Assembly (NCBI RefSeq): GCF_964340395.1
Contig: NC_135550.1
Location: forward strand, 1,971,501 to 2,035,500
Direction of reading: 5' to 3'
DNA: 64,000 nucleotides
Source of the DNA: Glandiceps talaboti
Taxonomy: Eukaryota > Hemichordata > Enteropneusta > Spengelidae
A program made the translations under genes and the position numbers. Below are positions 24,905 through 36,574 of the stretch, piece by piece; the first letter of the stretch is position 1, and the number at the start of each line of letters is the position of its first letter. The notes beneath the pieces are model-generated. The model saw nothing but the letters and a program-made list of their open reading frames with translations. It searched no databases and was not told the origin of the DNA.

Positions 24905-25020
24905 AAAGAATGTTTAAACGGTTAAAACAGAGTAAAATCAATGTGGTGGCGTATTTAAATGAACTACCTGAAACACAGCATGATTCAGCATCATTTGTTA
25001 TAGATGTCAGTATGGCTACA
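24905..25020 (+). CDS. NXF1: NXF1 exon d (NTF2-like domain); its 3' end founds the intron minisatellite
   Basis: The acceptor is cttatctctacag and the donor a perfect gtaagt. The 116 nt encode ERMFKRLKQSKINVV, then AYLNELPETQHDSASFV, then IDVSMAT in phase 0. NVVAYLNELPxTQHD is almost identical to the NXF1 family. The last ~23 nt (IDVSMAT codons) and the following splice donor are the founder of the 9.1-kb tandem repeat that starts at once in the intron. Only this first donor preserves the reading frame: read-through into the first repeat meets a TAG at 25039-25041. Confidence 0.96.
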
Positions 25021-28000
25021 GTAAGTACTATTATATTATAGATGTCAGTATGGCTACAGTAAGTATTGTCAGATTATAGATGTCAGTATGGCTACAGTAA
25101 GTACTATCAGATTATAGATGTCAGTATGGCTACAGTAAGTATTGTCAGACTATAGATGTCAGTATGGCTATAGTAAGTACTATCAGATTATAGATGTCAG
25201 TATGGCTACAGTAAGTATTGTCAGACTATAGATGTCAGTATGGCTATAGTAAGTACTATCAGATTATAGATGTCAGTATGGCTACAGTAAGTATTGTCAG
25301 ACTATAGATGTCAGTATGGCTACAGTAAGTACTATTATATTATAGATGTCAGTATGGCTACAGTAAGTACTGTCAGACTATAGATGTCAGTATGGCTACA
25401 GTAAGTATTGTCAGACTATAGATGTCAGTATGGCTACAGTAGTACTATCAGACTATAGATGTCAGTATGGCTACAGTAAGTACTGTCAGATTATAGATGT
25501 CAGTATGGCTACAGTAAGTACTATCAGATTATAGATGTCAGTATGGCTACAGTAGTATTGTCAGACTATAGATGTCAGTATGGCTACAGTAAGTACTATC
25601 AGATTATAGATGTCAGTATGGCTACAGTAAGTACTGTCAGAATATAGATGTCAGTATGGCTACAGTAAGTATTGTCAGACTAGATGTCAGTATGGCTACA
25701 GTAAGTACTGTCAGACTATAGATGTCAGTATGGCTACAGTAAGTATTGTCAGATTATAGATGTCAGTATGGCTACAGTAAGTACTGTCAGATTATAGATG
25801 TCAGTATGGCTACAGTAAGTACTATTATATTATAGATGTCAGTATGGCTACAGTAAGTATTGTCAGATTATAGATGTCAGTATGGCTACAGTAAGTACTG
25901 TCAGATTATAGATGTCAGTATGGCTACAGTAAGTACTATTAGATTATAGATGTCAGTATGGCTACAGTAAGTACTGTCAGATTATAGATGTCAGTATGGC
26001 TACAGTAAGTACTATTAGATTATAGATGTCAGTATGGCTACAGTAGTACTGTCAGATTATAGATGTCAGTATGGCTACAGTAAGTACTGTCAGACTATAG
26101 ATGTCAGTATGGCTACAGTAAGTACTGTCAGATTATAGATGTCAGTATGGCTACAGTAAGTACTATTAGATTATAGATGTCAGTATGGCTACAGTAGTAC
26201 TGTCAGATTATAGATGTCAGTATGGCTACAGTAAGTATTGTCAGACTATAGATGTCAGTATGGCTACAGTAAGTACTGTCAGATTATAGATGTCAGTATG
26301 GCTACAGTAAGTACTATTAGATTATAGATGTCAGTATGGCTACAGTACTGTCAGATTATAGATGTCAGTATGGCTACAGTAAGTATTGTCAGACTATAGA
26401 TGTCAGAATGGCTACAGTAAGTATTGTCAGACTATAGATGTCAGTATGGCTACACTAGTATTGTCAGATTATAGATGTCAGTATGGCTACAGTAAGTACT
26501 ATTAGATTATAGATGTCAGTATGGCTACAGTAAGTATTGTCAGACTATAGATGTCAGTATGGCTACAGTAAGTACTGTCAGACTATAGATGTCAGTATGG
26601 CTACAGTAAGTACTATTAGATTATAGATGTCAGTATGGCTACAGTAAGTATTGTCAGACTATAGATGTCAGTATGGCTACAGTAGTATTGTCAGATTATA
26701 GATGTCAGTATGGCTACAGTAAGTATTGTCAGACTATAGATGTCAGTATGGCTACAGTAGTATTGTCAGACTATAGATGTCAGTATGGCTACTGTAGTAC
26801 TGTCAGATTATAGATGTCAGTATGGCTACAGTAAGTACTGTTAGATTATAGATGTCAGTATGGCTACAGTAGTACTGTCAGACTATAGATGTCAGTATGG
26901 CTACAGTAAGTATTGTCAGACTATAGATGTCAGTATGGCTACAGTAAGTATTGTCAGACTATAGATGTCAGTATGGCTACAGTAAGTACTGTCAGATTAT
27001 AGATGTCAGTATGGCTACAGTAAGTACTGTCAGATTATAGATGTCAGTATGGCTACAGTAAGTACTATTAGATTATAGATGTCAGTATGGCTACAGTAAG
27101 TACTGTCAGATTATAGATGTCAGTATGGCTACAGTAGTACTGTCAGACTATAGATGTCAGTATGGCTACAGTAGTACTGTCAGATTATAGATGTCAGTAT
27201 GGCTACAGTAGTACTGTCAGATTATAGATGTCAGTATGGCTACAGTAGTACTGTCAGACTATAGATGTCAGTATGGCTACAGTAGTACTGTCAGACTATA
27301 GATGTCAGTATGGCTACAGTAGTATTGTCAGACTATAGATGTCAGTATGGCTACAGTAAGTACTGTCAGATTATAGATGTCAGTATGGCTACAGTAAGTA
27401 CTGTCAGATTATAGATGTCAGTATGGCTACAGTAGTATTGTCAGACTATAGATGTCAGTATGGCTACAGTAAGTACTGTCAGATTATAGATGTCAGTATG
27501 GCTACAGTTACTGTAGTATTGTCAGACTATAGATGTCAGTATGGCTACAGTAGTATTGTCAGATTATAGATGTCAGTATGGCTACAGTTACTGTAGTATT
27601 GTCAGACTATAGATGTCAGTATGGCTACAGTAAGTACTGTCAGACTATAGATGTCAGTATGGCTACAGTAAGTACTGTCAGACTATAGATGTCAGTATGG
27701 CTACAGTAAGTACTATTAGATTATAGATGTCAGTATGGCTACAGTAAGTACTGTCAGACTATAGATGTCAGTATGGCTACAGTAAGTACTATTAGATTAT
27801 AGATGTCAGTATGGCTATAGTAAGTACTATCAGATTATAGATGTCAGTATGGCTACAGTAAGTATTATTAGATTATAGATGTCAGTATGGCTACAGTAAG
27901 TACTGTCAGATTATAGATGTCAGTATGGCTACAGTAAGTACTGTCAGACTATAGATGTCAGTATGGCTACAGTAAGTACTGTCAGATTATAGATGTCAGT

Positions 28001-31000
28001 ATGGCTACAGTAAGTACTATTATATTATAGATGTCAGTATGGCTACAGTAAGTACTGTCAGATTATAGATGTCAGTATGGCTACAGTAAGTACTGTCAGA
28101 TTATAGATGTCAGTATGGCTACAGTAAGTACTGTCAGACTATAGATGTCAGTATGGCTACAGTAAGTACTGTCAGACTATAGATGTCAGTATGGCTACAG
28201 TAAGTACTGTCAGACTATAGATGTCAGTATGGCTATAGTAAGTACTGTCAGATTATAGATGTCAGTATGGCTACAGTAAGTACTATCAGACTATAGATGT
28301 CAGTATGGCTACAGTAAGTACTATTAGATTATAGATGTCAGTATGGCTACAGTAAGTACTGTCAGACTATAGATGTCAGTATGGCTACAGTAAGTACTGT
28401 CAGACTATAGATGTCAGTATGGCTACAGTAAGTACTGTCAGATTATAGATGTCAGTATGGCTACAGTAAGTACTATCAGACTATAGATGTCAGTATGGCT
28501 ACAGTAAGTACTATTAGATTATAGATGTCAGTATGGCTACAGTAAGTACTGTCAGACTATAGATGTCAGTATGGCTACAGTAAGTACTGTCAGATTATAG
28601 ATGTCAGTATGGCTACAGTAGTATTGTCAGACTATAGATGTCAGTATGGCTACAGTAAGTACTGTCAGACTATAGATGTCAGTATGGCTACAGTAAGTAC
28701 TGTCAGATTATAGATGTCAGTATGGCTACAGTAAGTACTATTAGATTATAGATGTCAGTATGGCTACAGTAGTACTGTCAGATTATAGATGTCAGAATGG
28801 CTACAGTAAGTATTGTCAGACTATAGATGTCAGTATGGCTACAGTAAGTATTGTCAGACTATAGATGTCAGTATGGCTACAGTAAGTATTGTCAGACTAT
28901 AGATGTCAGTATGGCTACAGTAGTATTGTCAGATTATAGATGTCAGTATGGCTACAGTAAGTACTGTCAGATTATAGATGTCAGTATGGCTACAGTAGTA
29001 TTGTCAGACTATAGATGTCAGTATGGCTACAGTAGTACTGTCAGATTATAGATGTCAGTATGGCTACAGTAAGTACTGTCAGATTATAGATGTCAGTATG
29101 GCTACAGTAGTATTGTCAGACTATAGATGTCAGTATGGCTACAGTAAGTACTGTCAGATTATAGATGTCAGTATGGCTACAGTTACTGTAGTATTGTCAG
29201 ACTATAGATGTCAGTATGGCTACAGTAGTATTGTCAGATTATAGATGTCAGTATGGCTACAGTTACTGTAGTATTGTCAGACTATAGATGTCAGTATGGC
29301 TACAGTAAGTACTGTCAGACTATAGATGTCAGTATGGCTACAGTAAGTACTGTCAGACTATAGATGTCAGTATGGCTACAGTAAGTACTATTAGATTATA
29401 GATGTCAGTATGGCTACAGTAAGTACTGTCAGACTATAGATGTCAGTATGGCTACAGTAAGTACTATTAGATTATAGATGTCAGTATGGCTACAGTAAGT
29501 ACTATCAGATTATAGATGTCAGTATGGCTACAGTAAGTATTATTAGATTATAGATGTCAGTATGGCTACAGTAAGTACTGTCAGATTATAGATGTCAGTA
29601 TGGCTACAGTAAGTACTGTCAGACTATAGATGTCAGTATGGCTACAGTAAGTACTGTCAGATTATAGATGTCAGTATGGCTACAGTAAGTACTATTATAT
29701 TATAGATGTCAGTATGGCTACAGTAAGTACTGTCAGATTATAGATGTCAGTATGGCTACAGTAAGTACTGTCAGACTATAGATGTCAGTATGGCTACAGT
29801 AAGTACTGTCAGACTATAGATGTCAGTATGGCTACAGTAAGTACTGTCAGACTATAGATGTCAGTATGGCTACAGTAAGTACTGTCAGATTATAGATGTC
29901 AGTATGGCTACAGTAAGTACTATCAGACTATAGATGTCAGTATGGCTACAGTAAGTACTATTAGATTATAGATGTCAGTATGGCTACAGTAAGTACTGTC
30001 AGACTATAGATGTCAGTATGGCTACAGTAAGTACTGTCAGACTATAGATGTCAGTATGGCTACAGTAAGTACTGTCAGATTATAGATGTCAGTATGGCTA
30101 CAGTAAGTACTATCAGACTATAGATGTCAGTATGGCTACAGTAAGTACTATTAGATTATAGATGTCAGTATGGCTACAGTAAGTACTGTCAGACTATAGA
30201 TGTCAGTATGGCTACAGTAAGTACTGTCAGATTATAGATGTCAGTATGGCTACAGTAGTATTGTCAGACTATAGATGTCAGTATGGCTACAGTAAGTACT
30301 GTCAGACTATAGATGTCAGTATGGCTACAGTAAGTACTGTCAGATTATAGATGTCAGTATGGCTACAGTAAGTACTATTAGATTATAGATGTCAGTATGG
30401 CTACAGTAGTACTGTCAGATTATAGATGTCAGAATGGCTACAGTAAGTATTGTCAGACTATAGATGTCAGTATGGCTACAGTAAGTATTGTCAGACTATA
30501 GATGTCAGTATGGCTACAGTAAGTATTGTCAGACTATAGATGTCAGTATGGCTACAGTAGTATTGTCAGATTATAGATGTCAGTATGGCTACAGTAAGTA
30601 CTGTCAGATTATAGATGTCAGTATGGCTACAGTAGTATTGTCAGACTATAGATGTCAGTATGGCTACAGTAGTACTGTCAGATTATAGATGTCAGTATGG
30701 CTACAGTAAGTACTGTCAGACTATAGATGTCAGTATGGCTACAGTAAGTACTGTCAGATTATAGATGTCAGTATGGCTACAGTAAGTACTATTAGATTAT
30801 AGATGTCAGTATGGCTACAGTAGTACTGTCAGATTATAGATGTCAGTGTGGCTACAGTAAGTATTGTCAGACTATAGATGTCAGTATGGCTACAGTAAGT
30901 ACTGTCAGATTATAGATGTCAGTATGGCTACAGTAAGTACTATTAGATTATAGATGTCAGTATGGCTACAGTAGTACTGTCAGATTATAGATGTCAGTAT

Positions 31001-34000
31001 GGCTACAGTAAGTATTGTCAGACTATAGATGTCAGAATGGCTACAGTAAGTATTGTCAGACTATAGATGTCAGTATGGCTACAGTAGTATTGTCAGATTA
31101 TAGATGTCAGTATGGCTACAGTAAGTACTATTAGATTATAGATGTCAGTATGGCTACAGTAAGTATTGTCAGACTATAGATGTCAGTATGGCTACAGTAA
31201 GTACTGTCAGACTATAGATGTCAGTATGGCTACAGTAAGTACTATTAGATTATAGATGTCAGTATGGCTACAGTAAGTATTGTCAGACTATAGATGTCAG
31301 TATGGCTACAGTAGTATTGTCAGATTATAGATGTCAGTATGGCTACAGTAAGTATTGTCAGACTATAGATGTCAGTATGGCTACAGTAGTATTGTCAGAC
31401 TATAGATGTCAGTATGGCTACAGTAGTACTGTCAGATTATAGATGTCAGTATGGCTACAGTAAGTACTGTTAGATTATAGATGTCAGTATGGCTACAGTA
31501 GTACTGTCAGACTATAGATGTCAGTATGGCTACAGTAAGTACTGTCAGACTATAGATGTCAGTATGGCTACAGTAAGTATTGTCAGACTATAGATGTCAG
31601 TATGGCTACAGTAAGTATTGTCAGACTATAGATGTCAGTATGGCTACAGTAAGTACTGTCAGATTATAGATGTCAGTATGGCTACAGTAAGTACTGTCGG
31701 ATTATAGATGTCAGTATGGCTACAGTAAGTACTGTCAGACTATAGATGTCAGTATGGCTACAGTAAGTACTATTAGATTATAGATGTCAGTATGGCTACA
31801 GTAAGTACTGTCAGATTATAGATGTCAGTATGGCTACAGTAGTACTGTCAGACTATAGATGTCAGTATGGCTACAGTAGTACTGTCAGATTATAGATGTC
31901 AGTATGGCTACAGTAGTACTGTCAGACTATAGATGTCAGTATGGCTACAGTAGTACTGTCAGATTATAGATGTCAGTATGGCTACAGTAGTACTGTCAGA
32001 CTATAGATGTCAGTATGGCTACAGTAGTATTGTCAGACTATAGATGTCAGTATGGCTACAGTAAGTACTGTCAGATTATAGATGTCAGTATGGCTACAGT
32101 AAGTACTGTCAGATTATAGATGTCAGTATGGCTACAGTAGTATTGTCAGACTATAGATGTCAGTATGGCTACAGTAAGTACTGTCAGATTATAGATGTCA
32201 GTATGGCTACAGTTACTGTAGTATTGTCAGACTATAGATGTCAGTATGGCTACAGTAGTATTGTCAGATTATAGATGTCAGTATGGCTACAGTTACTGTA
32301 GTATTGTCAGACTATAGATGTCAGTATGGCTACAGTAAGTACTGTCAGACTATAGATGTCAGTATGGCTACAGTAAGTACTGTCAGACTATAGATGTCAG
32401 TATGGCTACAGTAAGTACTATTAGATTATAGATGTCAGTATGGCTACAGTAAGTACTGTCAGACTATAGATGTCAGTATGGCTACAGTAAGTACTATTAG
32501 ATTATAGATGTCAGTATGGCTATAGTAAGTACTATCACATTATAGATGTCAGTATGGCTACAGTAAGTATTATTAGATTATAGATGTCAGTATGGCTACA
32601 GTAAGTACTGTCAGATTATAGATGTCAGTATGGCTACAGTAAGTACTGTCAGACTATAGATGTCAGTATGGCTACAGTGAGTACTGTCAGATTATAGATG
32701 TCAGTATGGCTACAGTAAGTACTATTATATTATAGATGTCGGTATGGCTACAGTAAGTACTGTCAGATTATAGATGTCAGTATGGCTACAGTAAGTACTG
32801 TCAGACTATAGATGTCAGTATGGCTACAGTAAGTACTGTCAGACTATAGATGTCAGTATGGCTACAGTAAGTACTGTCAGACTATAGATGTCAGTATGGC
32901 TACAGTAAGTACTGTCAGATTATAGATGTCAGTATGGCTACAGTAAGTACTGTCAGACTATAGATGTCAGTATGGCTACAGTAAGTACTATTAGATTATA
33001 GATGTCAGTATGGCTACAGTAAGTACTGTCAGACTATAGATGTCAGTATGGCTACAGTAAGTATTGTCAGACTATAGATGTCAGTATGGCTACAGTAAGT
33101 ACTGTCAGATTATAGATGTCAGTATGGCTACAGTAAGTACTATCAGACTATAGATGTCAGTATGGCTACAGTAAGTACTATTATATTATAGATGTCAGTA
33201 TGGCTACAGTAAATACTGTCAGACTATAGATGTCAGTATGGCTACAGTAAGTACTGTCAGATTATAGATGTCAGTATGGCTACAGTAGTATTGTCAGACT
33301 ATAGATGTCAGTATGGCTACAGTAAGTACTGTCAGACTATAGATGTCAGTATGGCTACAGTAAGTACTGTCAGATTATAGATGTCAGTATGGCTACAGTA
33401 AGTACTATTAGATTATAGATGTCAGTATGGCTACAGTAGTACTATCAGATTATAGATGTCAGAATGGCTACAGTAAGTATTGTCAGACTATAGATGTCAG
33501 TATGGCTACAGTAAGTATTGTCAGACTATAGATGTCAGTATGGCTACAGTAAGTATTGTCAGACTATAGATGTCAGTATGGCTACAGTAGTATTGTCAGA
33601 TTATAGATGTCAGTATGGCTACAGTAAGTACTGTCAGATTATAGATGTCAGTATGGCTACAGTAGTATTGTCAGACTATAGATGTCAGTATGGCTACAGT
33701 AGTACTGTCAGATTATAGATGTCAGTATGGCTACAGTAAGTACTATTAGATTATAGATGTCAGTATGGCTACAGTAGTATTGTCAGATTATAGATGTCAG
33801 TATGGCTACAGTAAAGTACTATTATATTATAGATGTCAGTATGGCTACAGTAAGTATTGTCAGACTATAGATGTCAGAATGGCTACAGTAAGTACTGTCA
33901 GACTATAGATGTCAGTATGGCTACAGTAAGTATTGTCAGACTATAGATGTCAGTATGGCTACAGTAAGTACTGTCAGACTATAGATGTCAGTATGGCTAC

Positions 34001-34134
34001 AGTAAGTATTGTCAGACTATAGATGTCAGTATGGCTACAGTAAGTATTGTCAGACTATAGATGTCAGTATGGCTACAGTAGTACTGTCAGATTATAGATG
34101 TCAGTATGGCTACAGTAAGTACTGTCAGATTATA
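25021..34134 (+). repeat. Minisatellite 3: tandem copies of the NXF1 exon d 3' end plus its 5' splice site
   Basis: About 9.1 kb of a 37/38-bp unit, roughly 240 copies by length. Each unit carries ATAGATGTCAGTATGG then CTACA, identical to the last codons of exon d, followed by GTAAGT as at the real donor, then ACTGTCAGA or ACTATTATA. A frequent variant lacks one A (GTAGTA), destroying the donor consensus; rarer ones have GTTACTGTAG or CTATAGTAAGT. Longer blocks recur: the 28851-29051 segment is repeated at 30488-30688 (+1637) and 33518-33718 (+3030). The array abuts the exon with no gap, so the exon copy is effectively unit one. Confidence 0.98.
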
Positions 34135-34284
34135 CGTGTTATTATGATCGACAAAATGGAAAATCAGTCGATAGAAAGGTTTTATATGCAATCTATATAC
34201 ATTGTAGTTATGAAATAAGGTTTCTGGTTGCTGTGTATCAGTTGCCATGACATTTATTGTTATGTATCGGTTGCCATGGCATTG

Positions 34285-34650
34285 AGTGGAGTCACAATAG
34301 GCGAATGGTTAGAGTGGCTGGCTGGCTTGGAATCTATAGGTTGCAGGTGCGAGCCCCATTGTTGCCGTTTGTTTCTGAATGGCTAAGGTCCTTGGGCAAG
34401 ATTTCAACCATGAATGTGCCTCAGTCAACTGTATAATTGGGGACCTGGTAGGATAGAGGTTGCCATGTGAATGCTTTAATCCTATGTGCTTATAGAGGTT
34501 GCAATAGATTATATGCTCCCAAGGGAGTTGAAGTATACAGGGCCATTGTGCCACTATAGATCTGTGCCATGGGTAATAATTGTAACAGCTCTGTGCACAA
34601 ATTGGAAAAGCTCTGTATAAAAAACCACTATTATTATTATTGTTATTTAT
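34285..34650 (+). mobile_element. tRNA-derived SINE
   Basis: The head resembles a tRNA: an A-box-like TAGGCGAATGGTTAG near 34298 and a B-box-like GGTTGCAGGTGCGAGCCC at 34339-34356. A unique body follows, ending GCTCTGTATAAAAAACCAC with an (ATT)n-type tail. A short repeat containing GTATCAGTTGCCATGACATT is present at about 34236-34280 and resumes after the tail at about 34655, so the SINE sits inside a small tandem repeat. Confidence 0.75.
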
Positions 34651-34812
34651 TGTTATGTATCAGTTGCCGTGACATTTATTGTTATCCTTAAAACTGATTC
34701 ATATTGAAACATAATTTATTGTACAGTATTTAAATACTAGGTGATAAATATTAATAACAGCTTTATTAAAATATTATCTAATGATTTTATGTTCAATTAC
34801 AATTCTCTGCAG

Positions 34813-34855
34813 AATACACTCCTGAATTTCAGTGTTTCTGGTCTTTTCAAAGAAA
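34813..34855 (+). CDS. NXF1: NXF1 exon e (NTF2-like domain, small exon)
   Basis: This is a 43-nt exon with acceptor aattctctgcag and donor gtaagt. It encodes NTLLNFSVSGLFKE plus one base, matching the STLLCFSVNGVFKE strand of vertebrate NXF1. It follows the 9.8-kb minisatellite intron and precedes the intron with the Penelope-like element. Confidence 0.93.
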
Positions 34856-34943
34856 GTAAGTCACTATTTTGAGAACTGTTCTCCATCCATCTATCTGTCT
34901 GTGTCTGTATATCTCACTTTTAGTGATAATAGTGTTGTGTCAG

Positions 34944-34944
<1 letters not shown>

Positions 34945-34974
<30 letters not shown>

Positions 34975-35303
34975 TGTATGTATGTATGTGTGTGTGTGTG
35001 TGTATGTATGTATGTGTGTATGTATGTATGTATGTATGTATGTATGTATGTATGTATGTATGTATATGTATGTGTGTGTATGTATGTTTGTATGTATGTA
35101 TGTATGTATGTATGTATGTATGTATGTATGTATGTATGTATGTATGTATGTATGTATGCATGTATGTATGCATGTGTATCATTGTATGTATGTATGTATG
35201 TATGTATGTATGTATGTATGTATGTATGTATGTATGTATGTATGTATGTATGTATGTGTGTATGTATGTGTGCATGTATGTGTGCATGTATGTATGTATG
35301 TAG
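34945..35303. repeat. (TATG)n microsatellite, left of Penelope-like element
   Basis: About 360 bp of TATG repeats with TGTG and TGCA interruptions. Because four is not a multiple of three, tandem copies give long low-complexity frames (MYVC and HTYI repeats) on both strands, none a gene. It ends at the 3' boundary of the Penelope-like element. Confidence 0.95.
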
Positions 35304-35576
35304 GTAGAAAGAAATGCATAAGGAACTAATAAACCAGTCCGTATATATAGCTGTTAAATCCGACGTTTCGAATAAATATTCTTTTTCAAAGGAAAAATTG
35401 CCGAGACAGAGAAATGCCAGGTGAAAACCCGAACATATCTAAATATAATGGAACAAAACCGCGCGTGATATAAATAAACGGTTATACGTGGGATAAGTTC
35501 TTAAATTCGCACGCACCTAATAGAACCCAATAGAATACGCCTGAAATTTAAAAAAAATACCCAATAATCATGATAA

Positions 35577-36437
35577 TTAGATTGGGAAAGACGAGAATAA
35601 TCTATTAATTCCAAGGGGTTCCAGCGTTCCAAGACGGAAAATGATTTCTTCTTCCTTCAACCTCAAAGCTTTCTCATCACCAGAAACCTTACAAATTCCT
35701 GAAATGGACATATCTGATACATTATGATCGTTTGTAATAAAATGCATAGATACAGGATAGTTACGATTCTTTTGTCTGGTCAAACGGAGATGTTCCACGA
35801 AACGATCACCAAGACGACGTACAGTCGAACCTATATATAGAAAACCACATTTTTGACATGTAATGCAATACACTACATTAGTACTAATACAAGTAAATCT
35901 ACTTGTGACAGGCACACTATTCTTAGGGCCAAAAACATGATTAGTATTAATAATGAAACGACATGTACCACATCGAGTACGATCGCACGGAAAAGAACCA
36001 GCATTAACTTCCAATTCACGTTGTTCTGTACGTACCACCATATCTCTAAGACTGGTATCACGACGCCAAGCTGTTAATGGTACTGCAGGGAACAATGAAT
36101 TGGTAACCCTATTAGAACGTAAGATATTAAAATGCTTGTATATTATGTTTTTAACTCTAGTTGAAAAGGGATGGTATGTAAGATCTAGTATGGAACGATC
36201 GTTGTTACTCCTCTGATCATGTGATTTGATACAAGCTTCCCTAGACAAAGATGATACTTTATGTAAAGCCGCGTTGGTAACAGACATAGGATAACCACGT
36301 TGATGGAAGTACATGCAAAATTCAGCAGACCTTTTTCTGAAATCCAAATCACTACTACAAATACGACGTAGACGAAGTAATTGTGAATAGGGAATGGAAT
36401 CTTTACACTTATTAGGATGTGATGAACCATACTGCAA
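35577..36437 (-). pseudogene. Penelope-like thumb and GIY-YIG endonuclease region
   Basis: The 286-residue open frame carries the RT C-terminal/thumb part, then a Cys cluster (CDRTRCGTC, near residue 155), then the GIY-YIG domain from about residue 190: VVYCITCQKCGFLYIGSTVR, followed by RLGDRFVEH and a conserved acidic helix (LRLKEEEIIFRLGTL). It ends FSSFPI and a stop. This nuclease domain probably cuts target DNA in endonuclease-bearing Penelope-like elements. The frame continues upstream without its own start, so it is a piece of the frameshifted polyprotein. Confidence 0.9.
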
Positions 36438-36574
36438 ATATGAATGTGAATCAGTAGGTTTAGTATAAATAGATGTAGCTATATCATCACCATCAATCCT
36501 AAGGGAGATGTCAAGGAAATTGATAGTTAGTTCTGAAATATCATAAGTATACTGAATAGCAGGATTAAAATTAC

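Noticed and set aside
7047-34134. CRISPR array
   Set aside because: Regular repeats are present, but there are no unique spacers and no cas genes, and the context is a eukaryotic intron.
25021-34134. Recursive splicing ratchet points in minisatellite 3
   Set aside because: Ratchet sites need an acceptor directly joined to a donor (AG/GTAAGT). Here the bases before GTAAGT are CTACA, so the AG is not in the right place.
25021-34134. Row of micro-exons (TATAG / 17 nt / GTAAGT) in each unit
   Set aside because: Each unit has an AG upstream, but without a polypyrimidine tract. It is a weak acceptor, and a 17-nt exon would break the frame.
34832-35329. Cysteine/tyrosine-rich or HTYI-repeat proteins
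   Set aside because: Translation of a TATG microsatellite in several frames and both strands.
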